Shown here piece after piece: positions 48,784 through 59,393 of a stretch of DNA of 64,000 bases. Position 1 is the first letter of the stretch, and each line of letters begins with the position of its first letter. The stretch spans positions 29,330,549 to 29,394,548 of the forward strand of contig OX621234.1 in NCBI GenBank assembly GCA_951640165.1. The letters are read 5' to 3'. The notes under the pieces were generated by a model. The model ran no database searches. It saw only the letters and a program-made list of their open reading frames with translations, and had not been told where the DNA came from. This stretch comes from Pseudoips prasinana (lineage: Eukaryota; Arthropoda; Insecta; Lepidoptera; Nolidae). The position numbers and the translations under genes were made by a program.

Positions 48784-49514
48784 CGTATGACGATACTAAA
48801 AGATCAAACGTCACAAGGATGGCACATATTGGTGTGGTACTGCATTATTCAATAAGGGCGCTAAAAACCCTTTGAAAAAATAACAGACCCATCACGTTAC
48901 TGACATGTTTACAAGTTGTTTTCGAGAGTCATTATGAATCGTCTCATGCGCAGGTTCGACGTCAACCACCCTCCTGAACAAGCCGGTGAAAATTCTTTAG
49001 TACCATATACCACATACATACGCAGCTGCAAGTTATTCAGAAGACCGAGGATATATCCCGCCATTATGCTGAGCGTTTGATTGAATCGAAACCTGGATGT
49101 ATTTTGATCTTTCCAAAATTCCAAATTAACTACCGGTATGTCGAGGTGTTAAAGTGTTTGTATGAGAACTCGCAACATATACGATTGTAGCGAGGCGTGA
49201 TACAGGGAGATATAACATCTCCATCTCCGGAAATATTCGTCGCTGCATTGTAAGATGTCTTTAAGCTTCTGGACTGAAAGGCTTTGGCATCAATGTCAAT
49301 GGCGAATACATCCCTCACCTTCGTAATCATGGCTGAAACATTGAAAGACCTCGGTACAATGCTCGAAGACCTCAGCAGGGTCTCTCTACTAGTGGGTCCG
49401 AAAATGAACATGGATAAGACGAATATCATGTTGAACATTCAGGTTGCACCCATTTAAGTTAAGGTAAGAGACTCTGCACTCGAGGTTGTGGAGAGCTATA
49501 TCTATACCTAGGAC

Positions 49515-50262
49515 AGAATGGACCGGTCCAACGCGGTGGTTTTCACCGAAATCTGAGTCCGCCAAGAGAACGGGAGGGCGCCAGAACAGACTTTCATTGA
49601 GTACCGACGGGATGACTACCGGTACGTATTAGTGCACTGGCGCACACGGCTAGAGTTACGCCTAAACGCGCGCCAGCGTGCCATCCTACCTCACCTCAAG
49701 GCCTGGGCGGCCGAAAGGCGACTCAAGATCTCAATCGGACGGGATCTGTCCCTGCCGGCAATCGTAGGCGCAATGCTGGTGGGTGACTCTTCTAAATGGC
49801 ACGCCGTGGTCTCTTTTTATGAGGCAGTCATGCTCCAAAAGGAGGCCGCCGAGCGCGAACGGCTCTCCCATTCTGCTGATCCTGATCGCAGACGGAGGAG
49901 GCGTCGGGGTGGTGGTTGCAACCGGTAGCCCAACTCCCCCTCAGAGCCGCGGCGGCAGTAAGAGAAGTCAATGTTACCAGCCACAAGAAGACAGCGATCT
50001 GTTTATGGCGCTGTGCCGGACTAGCAAATAGCGAGGACAATCCAGAGCCCTCTCAGGGTACGTGTGGGACCATCATACCATCTGGAACTTTTCGTATAAG
50101 GGGTGCACCGGAGCAACATACCCGCGTTCCCGGGGCTCCCCCATCAGGCGCCAAGTGAAGCCCAATGCAGGTAGGTTTAGTCGGTGAAAGTCTGACGCAT
50201 CCATCCGTAAACACTTTTTGAGGGTGAGATACGTAGGCATTCGACCTGCCTTATCAAAAAAA
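49515..50262 (+). mobile_element. R1-clade LINE, 5'-truncated 3' end with poly-A
   Basis: A C-terminal frame (49632-49925) reads RLELRLNARQRAILPHLKAW, LSLPAIVGAMLVGDSSKWHA, VMLQKEAAERERL and a terminal Arg-rich run, as in R1-type ORF2 proteins. A 3' UTR follows (GTTTAGTCGGTGAAAGTCTG, TAGGCATTCGACCTGCCTTA), then a run of A ending at about 50262. Base composition is GC-rich compared with its surroundings. The left boundary is approximate. Confidence 0.8.
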
Positions 50263-50869
50263 AAAGGTAAGAGGTCTAACTTGGCTGGGCAGCGTTCGGA
50301 AAGCTAAGCTTCTGGTCCCAAATACCAAACAAAAGTCTTCGATTAGTATGTGTTGCCCCTGATGAATTAGGGAACCAAAACGTAGCCGCTCACTACGGGG
50401 CTAATTAAACGGCTCATGGTCGCCCAAAGAGCAATGGAGAGCGCCATGTTCGGAGTTTCCCTCCGAGATCAAATCACAAATCTCAAGATCCAACCAAGAG
50501 AGGCAAATCAAAATAACCGACATAGCTTGAATAATTGCCAAGCACAAGTGGCGGTGGGCAGGGTACATAGCTCGCAGAATCTACGGCCGCTGGGGCAGAA
50601 AGTTTCTCAAGTGGCGACCATGAACCGGAAAACGCAGCGTGGGGCCCCCAACAAGATGGACCGATGATCTTGCGAGGGTCGATGACAGCCGCTGGATGCG
50701 GGAACGCAGGACCTGCAGTTGTGGAGTATCTTTGGGAAGCAATAGACTTTGCCCAACAGTATTTTCGGCTGATATGATGAAAATGGAGATGGTGATGATG
50801 ATGATGCATCTATTCAATAACGGTGTACGCCACCACGCCTCCGCGGTTTAACTTTAACAGAATGAAAAT

Positions 50870-51241
50870 TATTTTTTTTTGTTATAATATAATTATGTCC
50901 TCCTAGCCGAATTTCGGCCCCAGCGGCCAGTCTCAATGGAGACTGGCCATGTGAGCGACCACATACCACAAGTGTGTGTGCAAACACAGGGGCACTATCT
51001 ATTCCATCACTCTCATTATCCGATGGGACGACTAGCAACACGACCGGAAGGTCAGGTACAGGATCGATGGCTTTTCGTGCTCTCCGAGGCATGAGGTTAT
51101 AATACCACCAACCTTTGGGCTGACACTAAGAAATTTTTCTTTTTACACAAAAATCCCATAGACACTTTTGGCCCAACCCGGGATTTGAACCCAGGACCTC
51201 CTTATCTACGTTTGAAGACGCTACCACTAGACCAACGAAGT
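50870..51241 (-). mobile_element. SINE, reverse orientation (second family)
   Basis: On the minus strand: head TTGGTCTAGTGGTAGCGTCT, B box GGGTTCAAATCCCGGG, body GCCATCGATCCTGTACC and GTTTGCACACACACTTGTGG, AT-rich tail. Related to 6697-7010 and 63530-63903. The head does not fold as a functional tRNA. Confidence 0.75.
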
Positions 51242-52133
51242 GTAACACAAACTTTAAAAAAAGAACTGCTAAATTGCTTTTACTTAATTCCGTAGTACCT
51301 ACCGAGTTCCAAATTTAAAGAAATGATGACAATAATCAAGAACAGACACGAAAAATTTAATATTACAGTGTTTAGCGACAAGCAAAATTGAACTTTAAAA
51401 TCATACATTCAAAATTATTACGACTAGATGTCACGTGCGGTGGTGGTTATGCAATTACCAAACCAATTTCGATGCCAAAGAGTGCATATTACAATGTCTT
51501 GGTTGGAATGGCTTACCCTGTTACAGTGTTACAGGGTATTGAAAGGGTAACCCTTTCGGAAGCGGTTCATTACACCCGTTCGAAGGTGTAACTCGTATCA
51601 TAGGGTTTATTTTTTAAGCGCTTAAAAATACCCGTTCAAAAACCCGTTCAACGAGTATCCGGACGGTCCCTGCATTTTTCATACAAACTTACACCTCATT
51701 TTACGTTCTTGGGGCTGGAATTTCCAAAAATCCTAAAATATATATTTTTTATTTTTAACTAAAAGGCCAAATACTAATTTTCGTGCGTTTAACTTAAAAA
51801 TTGTCACATTTTCATACAAACTTTCATCCCCTATTTTTCGCCCTTGGGGGTAGAATTTCCAAAAATCTTGAAACACGTCATTTTTAATTTTTAACTGGAT
51901 GGCCAAATACCAATTTTCATGCCATTAACTTCAAAAACGGCAAAGTTTCATACTAACTTTGCACCCCCGTTTTACCCCTTTAGGGATTAAATTTCGACAA
52001 ATCCTTCCTTATTCCTTGTCTCCAGTATAAACAAAACATTTTTGCATAATTTCAGCTTTCTATGTCTAAGGGTTTGGGCTGGGCGTTGATGAGTCAGTCA
52101 ATCAGTCAGGACTTCTCTTTTTATTTATATAGA

Positions 52134-53759
52134 TTAGAGATTTTCGACAACCGAAATTACATAATCAGCTGATAGGCGTACGTACATGTTATTCGGTACA
52201 GTACCTCTAGAATGCTATAAAAATTTGATGTTCGTTACTTTATTATCTTTTAATTTCTCCATGATATCTTTTCATTTGTGCTCGAATTCTGTTACCATTT
52301 TTCCTTGGACCAGAGTAATGATGGTTTATATAATCATTCCGAAAAGCTTGTGGCTTCATAGTTTATAAACAACAAAACACAATACTGATATTGATTTTAC
52401 TGGTAAAACTTACAGCAAAATGAATACTTCGGAATAGAAATACAAATTCGTAGGGAAAAGCGCGGGTAAAAGTTTACTTGATTCATGGGAGCAAGGGATA
52501 TTTCTTAAAATTATTTCTTGGCCAGGGGTGACATCCTTCAGTCGTAATAAATAATTATCTCATTACAAACAACATTCATGCAGCATTTTCGTCATTTAGT
52601 ATAAAACTCTCGAGTTTACACCAGTTTTTGAAAATGGAACAATGTATTGATGCATGTTGCATTTTCAAAAACCATGCATAAGCGGCTATAGGCGCCAAAT
52701 AAAAACCTATGTAAGCGCGGGAGCTGCGTTAGTATTACTAATTCCCATAAATACGTTCCCCTGAGCTGAAGCCAAAACAAGGAAATTAGACTTGGTACAG
52801 TTCACTAAACAAATTAAGTAAAAGTAATCATAGACAAGGATATAATAGACACATCTTTATTATCTTACGCTTACAATCACGTGGAATTTTCCGTGATTAA
52901 AAGTATTCTACGTCCTTATCCGGGACTACCACTTTCTCCATTAAAAATATTATCGACTCAGCCAGATCGACGCCTCTGCTAACGACTTCATATTATTATG
53001 CCTGTAGAAAGACTACGGCTTCCTATCCCCTATTTGCTCCTTCTCTAAGGCACCGAAGCTTTTGGTCATGTGGGATGAAAATACGAGAACGAAGATCTTT
53101 AGTATACCTACCTACGGAATTCCGTAGGTATACTAACTTTTTGTGTATGACATAACTTTTTATTTTATAATAAGTAAAAAGAGGCCGTATAACGCCACAG
53201 GTGCATGGTCAAATTCTGTTGGAATTTGACTTTTGCTGAAGATTATGGACCGAAAAAAAAAAAAATTACAAATATTCCTAGATTCCGTTTTGTTTGTTTT
53301 AATACATTCCGCCGTGCGTTTTAAGAATAACGACCATTAAACTCTCGGAGGAATAACAAGCATGGAGGCATCGTATTTATTTGAAGATTAACAATACATT
53401 TGACCGAGTCTTTCTTACGTACTTACTTTGCAACGAGAGAAGCGGAGACAGATATACGCAATACACCGTGTCTTGAAATACCAGTGAAGCCGAGTATGCT
53501 ATAGAGTCAAGTACTTAAATATATCAATAATGTAGTGATGGGCCAAAGATTTTCGAATCAAAATTGGTAATTCCAATTTTCATACCGACAATTCGGTAAT
53601 TGGCACTGTGTTGAGTCCCAAATACCGAATGGTTTATATTATTTGGTATCTAAGAAAGGAATAATTATGCAAAGAAAAGAACGTGCAAGGACTGAGGACT
53701 AAAACCTCAGACTTATACAAAAATGTTTTAAGTTCTAATTATAAGATAATAATTTTTGC
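52134..53759. other. No supported gene
   Basis: AT-rich. Includes a quasi-palindrome at 53101-53134 (CCTACGGAATTCCGTAGG core), a hairpin at about 52627-52672 (GTTTTTGAAAATG against CATTTTCAAAAAC) and one arm of an inverted pair at 53351-53382. Confidence 0.45.
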
Positions 53760-54259
53760 TGAGACAATGCCGAGTTATTTGATAGTCGATATGTTGTTTA
53801 TCGTAGAGATCGCATATGTTCAAGAGAAACCAAAAAAGATGGTGGTGGAGTTTTGATTGCTGTGTCACGTGACATTTATTCTGCAAGAGTCGATAGTTGG
53901 GAAACGGGTGACATGGAGGATATGTGAGTAACAGTAGAAATTCCTATGAAACACGCTGTGAGAAAACTATCAATCTGTGCGGTCTACTTACCCCCACTCG
54001 TAAAAATCAATCAGTTGTCAAGGGTATTGATTGATTCTATCGATAATGTAATTACTAACAACAGTAGTGACGTAATTATACTTGGGGATTTTAATGTCGG
54101 TACCATCTCTTGGCGATCGGAAAGTGGTTGCACTCACATGACTGCATTAAATTATGATGTACCTTTAGGTTAGTCTCTCATAGATTTTATGTCATCAAAA
54201 GAACTTATACCAATTTAATTGTGTTAAAAATAGTGATGGTCGTCTTTTAGACTTAGTTG

Positions 54260-54342
54260 TCGGAAATATACCTAAGATCTATGGTTACATAGATCTTAGG
54301 TATATTTCCGATACACAATGGTGTGGTTACACACCATTGTGT
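54260..54342. repeat. Two adjacent hairpins with identical GTTA loops
   Basis: A perfect 24-bp stem (54260-54283 with 54288-54311) and a perfect 13-bp stem (54313-54325 with 54330-54342). Each has the 4-nt loop GTTA, with one base between the hairpins. Confidence 0.92.
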
Positions 54343-54882
54343 TCTCTGAGTAAGAGTTACAGAATACATCCTAGTCTATTAATCAATATTGCTTGATGAT
54401 AATTTTAAGTATCTTGTTCAGAATACAAAGGATAAGGATAAATATAAGTTTTTAAAGACTGATTATAAGAATAGTATAGAGAATAGAAAGTTAAAATAAT
54501 TATACTGGCATAGTATATTTACTTAACGTATGAATGTTAACAAAATGGTGAGTGCATTTTATGAAGTTCTAAGACAAGTAATTGTTGAGTATGTACCAAT
54601 TAAGAAAGCGACTAAGGCCCGTCATCCGCCATGTTTTAGTAATGTACTGATCCAACTTATAAAAGAAAAAGTAAGAAATAAATCCGAAACTACAAAAATC
54701 CCCGCGATGAAATAGAACTTCACTTACTCCGCAATCGCTACCATTAAAGTAGACACATGTATATACATAATAAGTACAAAAACAAAATAAAATCCGTGTC
54801 CGGTGGACAATCTACATTACCAGCTAAAATGTATATGGACAATTCGTTTGCACAAAATGATCATGATATTGCAAATCAGGGG

Positions 54883-55113
54883 CTCTACCGGCTAAGTCGC
54901 AAAACACCAATTTCTTAAATGGCGTTCAAATAAATAAAGGTTAAAAATGACTAAGTCAATCGTTAAATCGGCTTCAACGTTGAAAATCTATTCCGGACCA
55001 TTTATGACGTCACATGTGCTCATGGAAGCCGATTTAACTATTGATTAAGTCATATTTAACCTTTATTTATTTGAACGCCATTTAAGAAATCGATATTCGG
55101 CGACTTAGCCGGT
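54883..55113. mobile_element. Fold-back MITE, copy 2, inside LINE debris
   Basis: CTACCGGCTAAGTCGC at one end and GCGACTTAGCCGGTG at the other. Inner arms share GGCGTTCAAATAAATAAAGG and AAATCGGCTTC. It interrupts the jockey-like LINE. Confidence 0.75.
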
Positions 55114-56179
55114 GTTTGCTGTTCAATTTCATTCGTTATACTCAAACTTGTCTGGTGATACTACACCTTGTGCTTTAACTCATTCCTATTGTAAATATAT
55201 GTCTAAATTAACATTTACATAACTAAATGTACTAACTGCAATAAAAAAAACTTGATGGATAGAAGGGTGCAGGGCCTGATTCAATACCATCAATATTCTT
55301 CAAGTTTTGTGGCCGTTCGCTAGCATTACCACTTTCTCTAATATACAACCGTTCCATTGCTGAGGGAAAATTTCCGGATGAATGGAAAAAAGCACATATA
55401 GTACCTGTATTTAAAAAAGGAGACAATCAAATGTTAAAAATTACAGACCTATGTATATCTATACTCTCATGTTTTTCTAAATTATTCGAATCTCTCCTAC
55501 ATCCTTCAATTGTAAGCCTAGTTAATGGTAGTATTTCTGATCACCAGCATGGATTTCGAAGCGGCTACTCAGTTTTGACAAATTTGGCTAATGTTGTATC
55601 TGACATATCTCAGGAAGTTGATGCTGGGTTGCAAGTTGACGCAATATATATTGATTTTTCTAGTACCTTTGATAAGGTTAATCATGAAATTCTTTTGCAA
55701 AAGTTACAAGCCCATGCGGTAAGAGGAACACTGTTATATTGGTTTCAATCGTATTTGCTAATAGACCTCAAAGTGTAGTTGTGGATGGATTTGAGTCACG
55801 AACTTATTATGCAGTTTCTGGAGTACCTCAGCGTTCTCACTTACGACCAGTGCTTTTTCTTATTTTTATAAATGACATAACTAGTCGAATCAAGTTCTGC
55901 AAAATGTCTTTATTCGCTGATGACCTCAAAATTTACCGCCCAATCAAAACAACTCATGATTCTACATTAAACCAAAATGACCTCAATGACATTTTAGACT
56001 GGTGTAACATTAACTGTATGTCCCTCAATGTTAATAAATGCTTACACATTAAATACATCCGTAAAAAGATACCACTAGTCAAAAAATATGATATTGACGG
56101 TGTCCCTTTATTAGAAGTCAATGAAATCCGTGATTTAGGTGTTATTATGGACACAAGACTAATTTTTAATATCCATATC

Positions 56180-56251
56180 AACAAAACTGTTACCAAGGCT
56201 GCCCAAATACAGAAAACCGAGCATTTGGGCAGCCTTGGTAACAGTTTTGTT
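56180..56251. repeat. Perfect 29-bp inverted repeat inside LINE RT
   Basis: AACAAAACTGTTACCAAGGC and 9 more bases (56180-56208), a 14-nt loop, then the exact reverse complement (56223-56251). The LINE coding sequence is conserved up to the left arm and lost at the right arm. Confidence 0.93.
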
Positions 56252-56688
56252 TTGTGAGAAGGAATACAATAGGATTTAAGAAACAAAATTATGTTTAAAC
56301 AATGCTCTTGTCCGAAGTAATCTTGAATATGCTAGTTCAGTTTGGTCACCATTGTGTGCTGTCCACTCGCAAAGAATCGAAAGCATTCAAAGAGCCTTTA
56401 CCAGAAGTCTTGCTTTTTCTAGTAGCGGCTTGTCTCACAGGAGTTGATATGCCCAAAGGTTATTGAAGTTTAAGATGAATAGTCTCTATAACTGCAGACG
56501 AATTTCTGATCTTTGTTTTCTTTATAAAATAATCAATAATAAAATACATTGCAGCTCTCTTCTACAAAAAGTACCTTTATTTAAACCTTACTCTTGCCCT
56601 AGAAACAAAATCGGCAAAATATTTCATACGCAGTTTTCTAAGACCAAGTTGGGCCGTCAATAACCTACCAACCGAATTCTTGATCAGT

Positions 56689-56769
56689 ACAAATGCTCTC
56701 CAAAGTTACGATCCAAATGTTGACATTAAATATGTCAACATTTGGATCGCGACTTTGAAGAGCATTTGT
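56689..56769. repeat. 37-bp near-perfect inverted repeat at a LINE-LINE junction
   Basis: Arms 56689-56725 and 56733-56769 have three mismatches and a 7-nt loop. One LINE's C-terminal region ends in the left arm and another LINE's RT segment starts in the right arm. Confidence 0.92.
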
Positions 56770-57160
56770 ATTCGCTCAATCCCTCCAAAACTAAGTACAT
56801 GGTTTTTGGTACTGACAGTCAGTTAAGGAGAGTGGAAACATTGTCAGTAAGCTCATTACCCCTAAAAATATTAGGAGAAGTTATTGAACTTGTGAGTGTG
56901 GCGCGTAATTTGGAGTTGTTAATGGACCAGTCCCTTCGTTTTGAAAACCACATCGCAAACTCCGTACGCAACTGTTTTTACCGACTAAAATGCTATATAA
57001 AATGCGTCTCTATTTAAGTGAACAGTTGCATATTCAGTTGGTATAGTGGATTTTTCTTTCGAAGTTGAATTACTGTGACACCGTTTATGGTCCTAGACTA
57101 CTGGCTCGTACTGAAAAGCTGCTGCAGAGAATGCAAAATGCGGTTAATTTATCATTTATT
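56742..57160 (+). pseudogene. Second jockey-like LINE RT fragment
   Basis: LNPSKTKYMVFGT, VARNLELLMDQSLRFENHIA and, after a frame change, RTEKLLQRMQNAVN: the RT thumb region downstream of the catalytic motif. It follows the C-terminus of another LINE, so it is a separate insertion or a rearranged copy. Confidence 0.75.
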
Positions 57161-58412
57161 TGATCGTAGTTTGTTAATTATATATTTCAATTCATTACAT
57201 TTTCATTATTATTAAATTACACAATTATCTATCACAATAATATTTTTTGGGCTAAGTATCTTTTTGAGCTGTATTATTATATTTTGACCTCGCCTATCTA
57301 TACTTATATACCTACTAAAACGGTGTGCATTACTATCAGTTTGTGTAAGTTTAAAACGTTTATAAGATATTATTATTTTTTATGTACCTATGTTGAGTTA
57401 ACGTCAACAACAGTTATTTTATTTTATTTCCTTTATTTTGATTGATATTTGTACATTATTGTTGCTTCCGTCCGTGCGTCACTATACCTGGGTTGCCAAC
57501 TGAAAACCAGCGCTAGGTGTATCCCACTTAGCTGATGCTGAGGTGTTGACCCTTTCGGCAGAACATGCAAGACACACCTGCTCCATGATCTGATCGTTAC
57601 CTTCTTTCTTTTCCTTTTCTCTATATTGATGTTGTTTTTTTTCTTTACTGTATTTCTTCTCTGTTGTGCTGAATAAAATATTTTCATTTCAATTCGGTCC
57701 GGAGCGTCCTCCTCTTCGACCCTACTGTAAAACCACTTGGTGCAAAATGTTTTGAACAAAACGAGAATATTTGGATGGTTCCCAATCTTTACGTCTCAAA
57801 GCCTTTATCCAAAGATCTCGAATACGTGTATCCAAAGGAAATCTGCAAGACGAAATTAATTGTTAACTTCCGGTAATTATATACAACAGTACAACACTAT
57901 TTTACTGTACGAAATAAATTTCTTGAATTTTAGTGAAATCTGAGTTTTAATGGCTATTGTTTAACTTTTATTAATTTCACTTCATACAGTATTTTAACAT
58001 ATTACGAATACATTGAGCAATATATAAGAAATGACAGTCCGTTGTTTTCATCAGATTTCTTTGAACTGTGGCTATTACAGCCATAAGCAATACACGCCAT
58101 TCTTTAATAATATTCTTATGTCTTTATAAAAAGACCATTTATAACCATTAAGCACGTAAACACTGTTTAAATAGCTAAATTTCCTTATTTACTGAAAACA
58201 CCTTAAGTCACCAGCTGGTCACGTAAGCATTCAAAAGCCAGCTTCACAGCGTTCAAGATGGCCGCTGCATTGTACAGCTATCTCTTTTTTTCGTACGACT
58301 TAAAACTTCAAGAACGTAGCGAGTGGAGTATTACTTGTACACTTCAAATAAATACGATGCCTCCATGCATGTTATTGCTGCTAAAATATACTATTCTTGA
58401 GTCAAATTGTAA
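57161..58412. other. Probable LINE 3' UTR, then no recognised feature
   Basis: Around 57480-57690, CCAACTGAAAACCAGCGCTA and GCTGAATAAAATATTTTCAT look like a LINE 3' UTR with a poly-A signal; the frame on the minus strand is incidental. After 57700 no coding is seen. Confidence 0.4.
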
Positions 58413-58420
58413 CTTGTCAG

Positions 58421-59187
58421 TAAGAATGTCCACTTAAAAATATATCGAAATTTCTATTCGATGTTAAACATCGAATCCCAACATCGATGTTTATCGATAG
58501 ATCGCTAGAAAAGTGTAAAAATAAAGATTTTCTATGAATGTTACTTGAATAGAATTGTATTACTAAGATAGTGTTTAGATGACTGAGATGAGTTATAATT
58601 ACTTTTGTAAGTGAAATAAAAACACCAAATTAATAGAAATAGGTACTAAAAAAACATATCACAAAACTTCAAAAGCAAAAAATACATATTTAGTACTTTA
58701 GCCTTAAACCTGCAAAAACTTGTATTCACTTTACCTATTTGAGACAAAAATAATTTTACTGAATCTTTTACCTTTTATTCTATTTCTTTGTTGATTAACT
58801 ATTTGAGCAGCCTTTGAAAATAAACATTCGGATGGAACTGAAGAAAACGAAAAAAAAAACGAATAAAAAAAGAAGCCCGGCAGATGTGAAACATCGACAT
58901 TATTTTGTAAAAGTAATATGCAGAAAAGGACATATTGTGATAGGAACTAAATATGTCATAATGATAAAATAAAAAGTCAATTGCGCATGCGTCACGGCAT
59001 GCGTCGCCACGCCAGAAATCTGTTTTACGTGTGGCTATAGATGTTTCACGTCAATATTCGATGTTTCTATAAATAAATATATCGATTTATCGAATACAAT
59101 AAATTGTCAAAACATCGAATCAATCCGATATAGCGCATGAAAAACATCGAAAAAATTCGATATATCGATGTTAAGTGAATATCCCTA
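58421..59187. mobile_element. hAT-like MITE just upstream of Pgd
   Basis: The ends are inverted and related (TAAGAATGTCCACTTAA against TAGGGATATTCACTTAA). An 8-bp duplication CTTGTCAG lies at 58413-58420 and 59188-59195. The sub-terminal regions are full of ATCGAT/TATCGATA words. No transposase. Confidence 0.75.
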
Positions 59188-59393
59188 CTTGTCAGTCATT
59201 TACCGTCTGTACCGTATATATTAATCTACTCTTTGGTCTGTACGTAGGTTTAAATACTATTTGGTCTGTGGAGTGTGGTCATTGAAGGGTCACTTTTAGT
59301 GGTATTTGAACAAACTTAGATAGTTTGTGGATTTTTTTTGCGAAGTTGCTTTTATAACTATTTTTGTTCAAATATTGCAGCATTTTTAAAAAA
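59188..59393 (+). promoter_or_regulatory. Pgd promoter / 5' UTR region
   Basis: About 200 bp separate the end of a hAT-like MITE from the Pgd ATG. There is a TCAGT near 59191 that resembles the arthropod initiator, and a GTATATATTAA stretch near 59214. The transcription start cannot be fixed from sequence. The segment is non-repetitive, consistent with promoter plus leader. Confidence 0.4.

Larger units (their letters stand above)
48625..50850 (+). pseudogene. RTE-like LINE pol remnant, split by an R1 fragment
   Basis: Left part: FKNNKAPGDNRVKIELFKA, YRYVEVLKCLYENSQHIR and then RGVIQGDITSPSP (RT motifs, several stops). It breaks near YLGQ at about 49515. After the insertion it resumes with LGWAAFGKLSFW (about 50282), VAQRAMESAMFGVSLRDQIT (50419), and APNKMDRRS near 50645. 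These words occur in this order in insect endonuclease/reverse-transcriptase LINEs of this type. It is inactive. Confidence 0.8.
46154..51672. mobile_element. 5.5-kb hAT-like element nested in the Helitron
   Basis: The ends are inverted (CAGGGACCGGACAACTC on the left; CAGGGACCGTCCGGATACTC read inward from the right), and an exact 8-bp duplication CATTTTTC lies at 46146-46153 and 51673-51680. Both sub-terminal regions are rich in GGGTAACCC/GGGTTAACCC words. No hAT transposase was found; the interior is filled by SINEs, a GGGTTCCG repeat and LINEs. Confidence 0.8.
44880..52133 (-). mobile_element. Non-autonomous Helitron split by a nested element
   Basis: On the minus strand it begins TCTATATAAATAAAAAGAGA after an A and ends ...GTCGCGGGCACCAGCTAG before a T, matching the Helitron rule (5' TC, 3' CTRR, insertion between A and T, no duplication). 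Removing the nested hAT-like element leaves about 1.7 kb. Internal blocks with ATGCCAAATACCAATTTTCATG repeat several times. No Rep/helicase is encoded. A clear 3' hairpin was not found, so the class is probable rather than certain. Confidence 0.6.
53760..56680 (+). pseudogene. Jockey-type LINE remnant: endonuclease, RT, C-terminus
   Basis: Endonuclease words KKDGGGVLIAVSRDIYS and SSDVIILGDFNVGTISW (APE-type catalytic GDFN). RT words IAEGKFPDEWKKAHIVPVFK, SDHQHGFRSGYSVLTNL, YAVSGVPQRSHLRPVLFLIF and SLFADDLKIYRPI (catalytic FADD near 55917). C-terminal word RRISDLCFLYKIINNKI. The order is that of jockey/CR1-type ORF2. It is broken by stops, a MITE at 54883-55113 and palindromic segments, so it is inactive. 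Confidence 0.88.
53351..58375. repeat. Inverted pair of a 32-bp repeat around LINE debris
   Basis: AACAAGCATGGAGGCATCGT and the next 12 bases at 53351-53382 recur inverted at about 58344-58375 with one mismatch. These could be two MITE remnants, or the sub-terminal arms of one element into which the LINEs inserted. Confidence 0.5.

Noticed and set aside
49632..49928. Arg-rich 98-codon frame as a novel nuclear protein
   Set aside because: It is the C-terminus of an R1-clade LINE followed by its typical 3' UTR and poly-A.
50483..50809. Minus-strand frame beginning with a His-rich run (MHHHHHHLHFHH)
   Set aside because: Antisense of an ATGATG repeat at the LINE end; no protein evidence.
51165..51241. 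tRNA gene on the minus strand (A and B boxes present)
   Set aside because: The acceptor stem does not pair and SINE body sequence follows; SINE head.
57433..57759. 108-codon minus-strand frame
   Set aside because: Low-complexity Lys/Arg-rich translation of a T/C-rich LINE 3'-UTR-like stretch.
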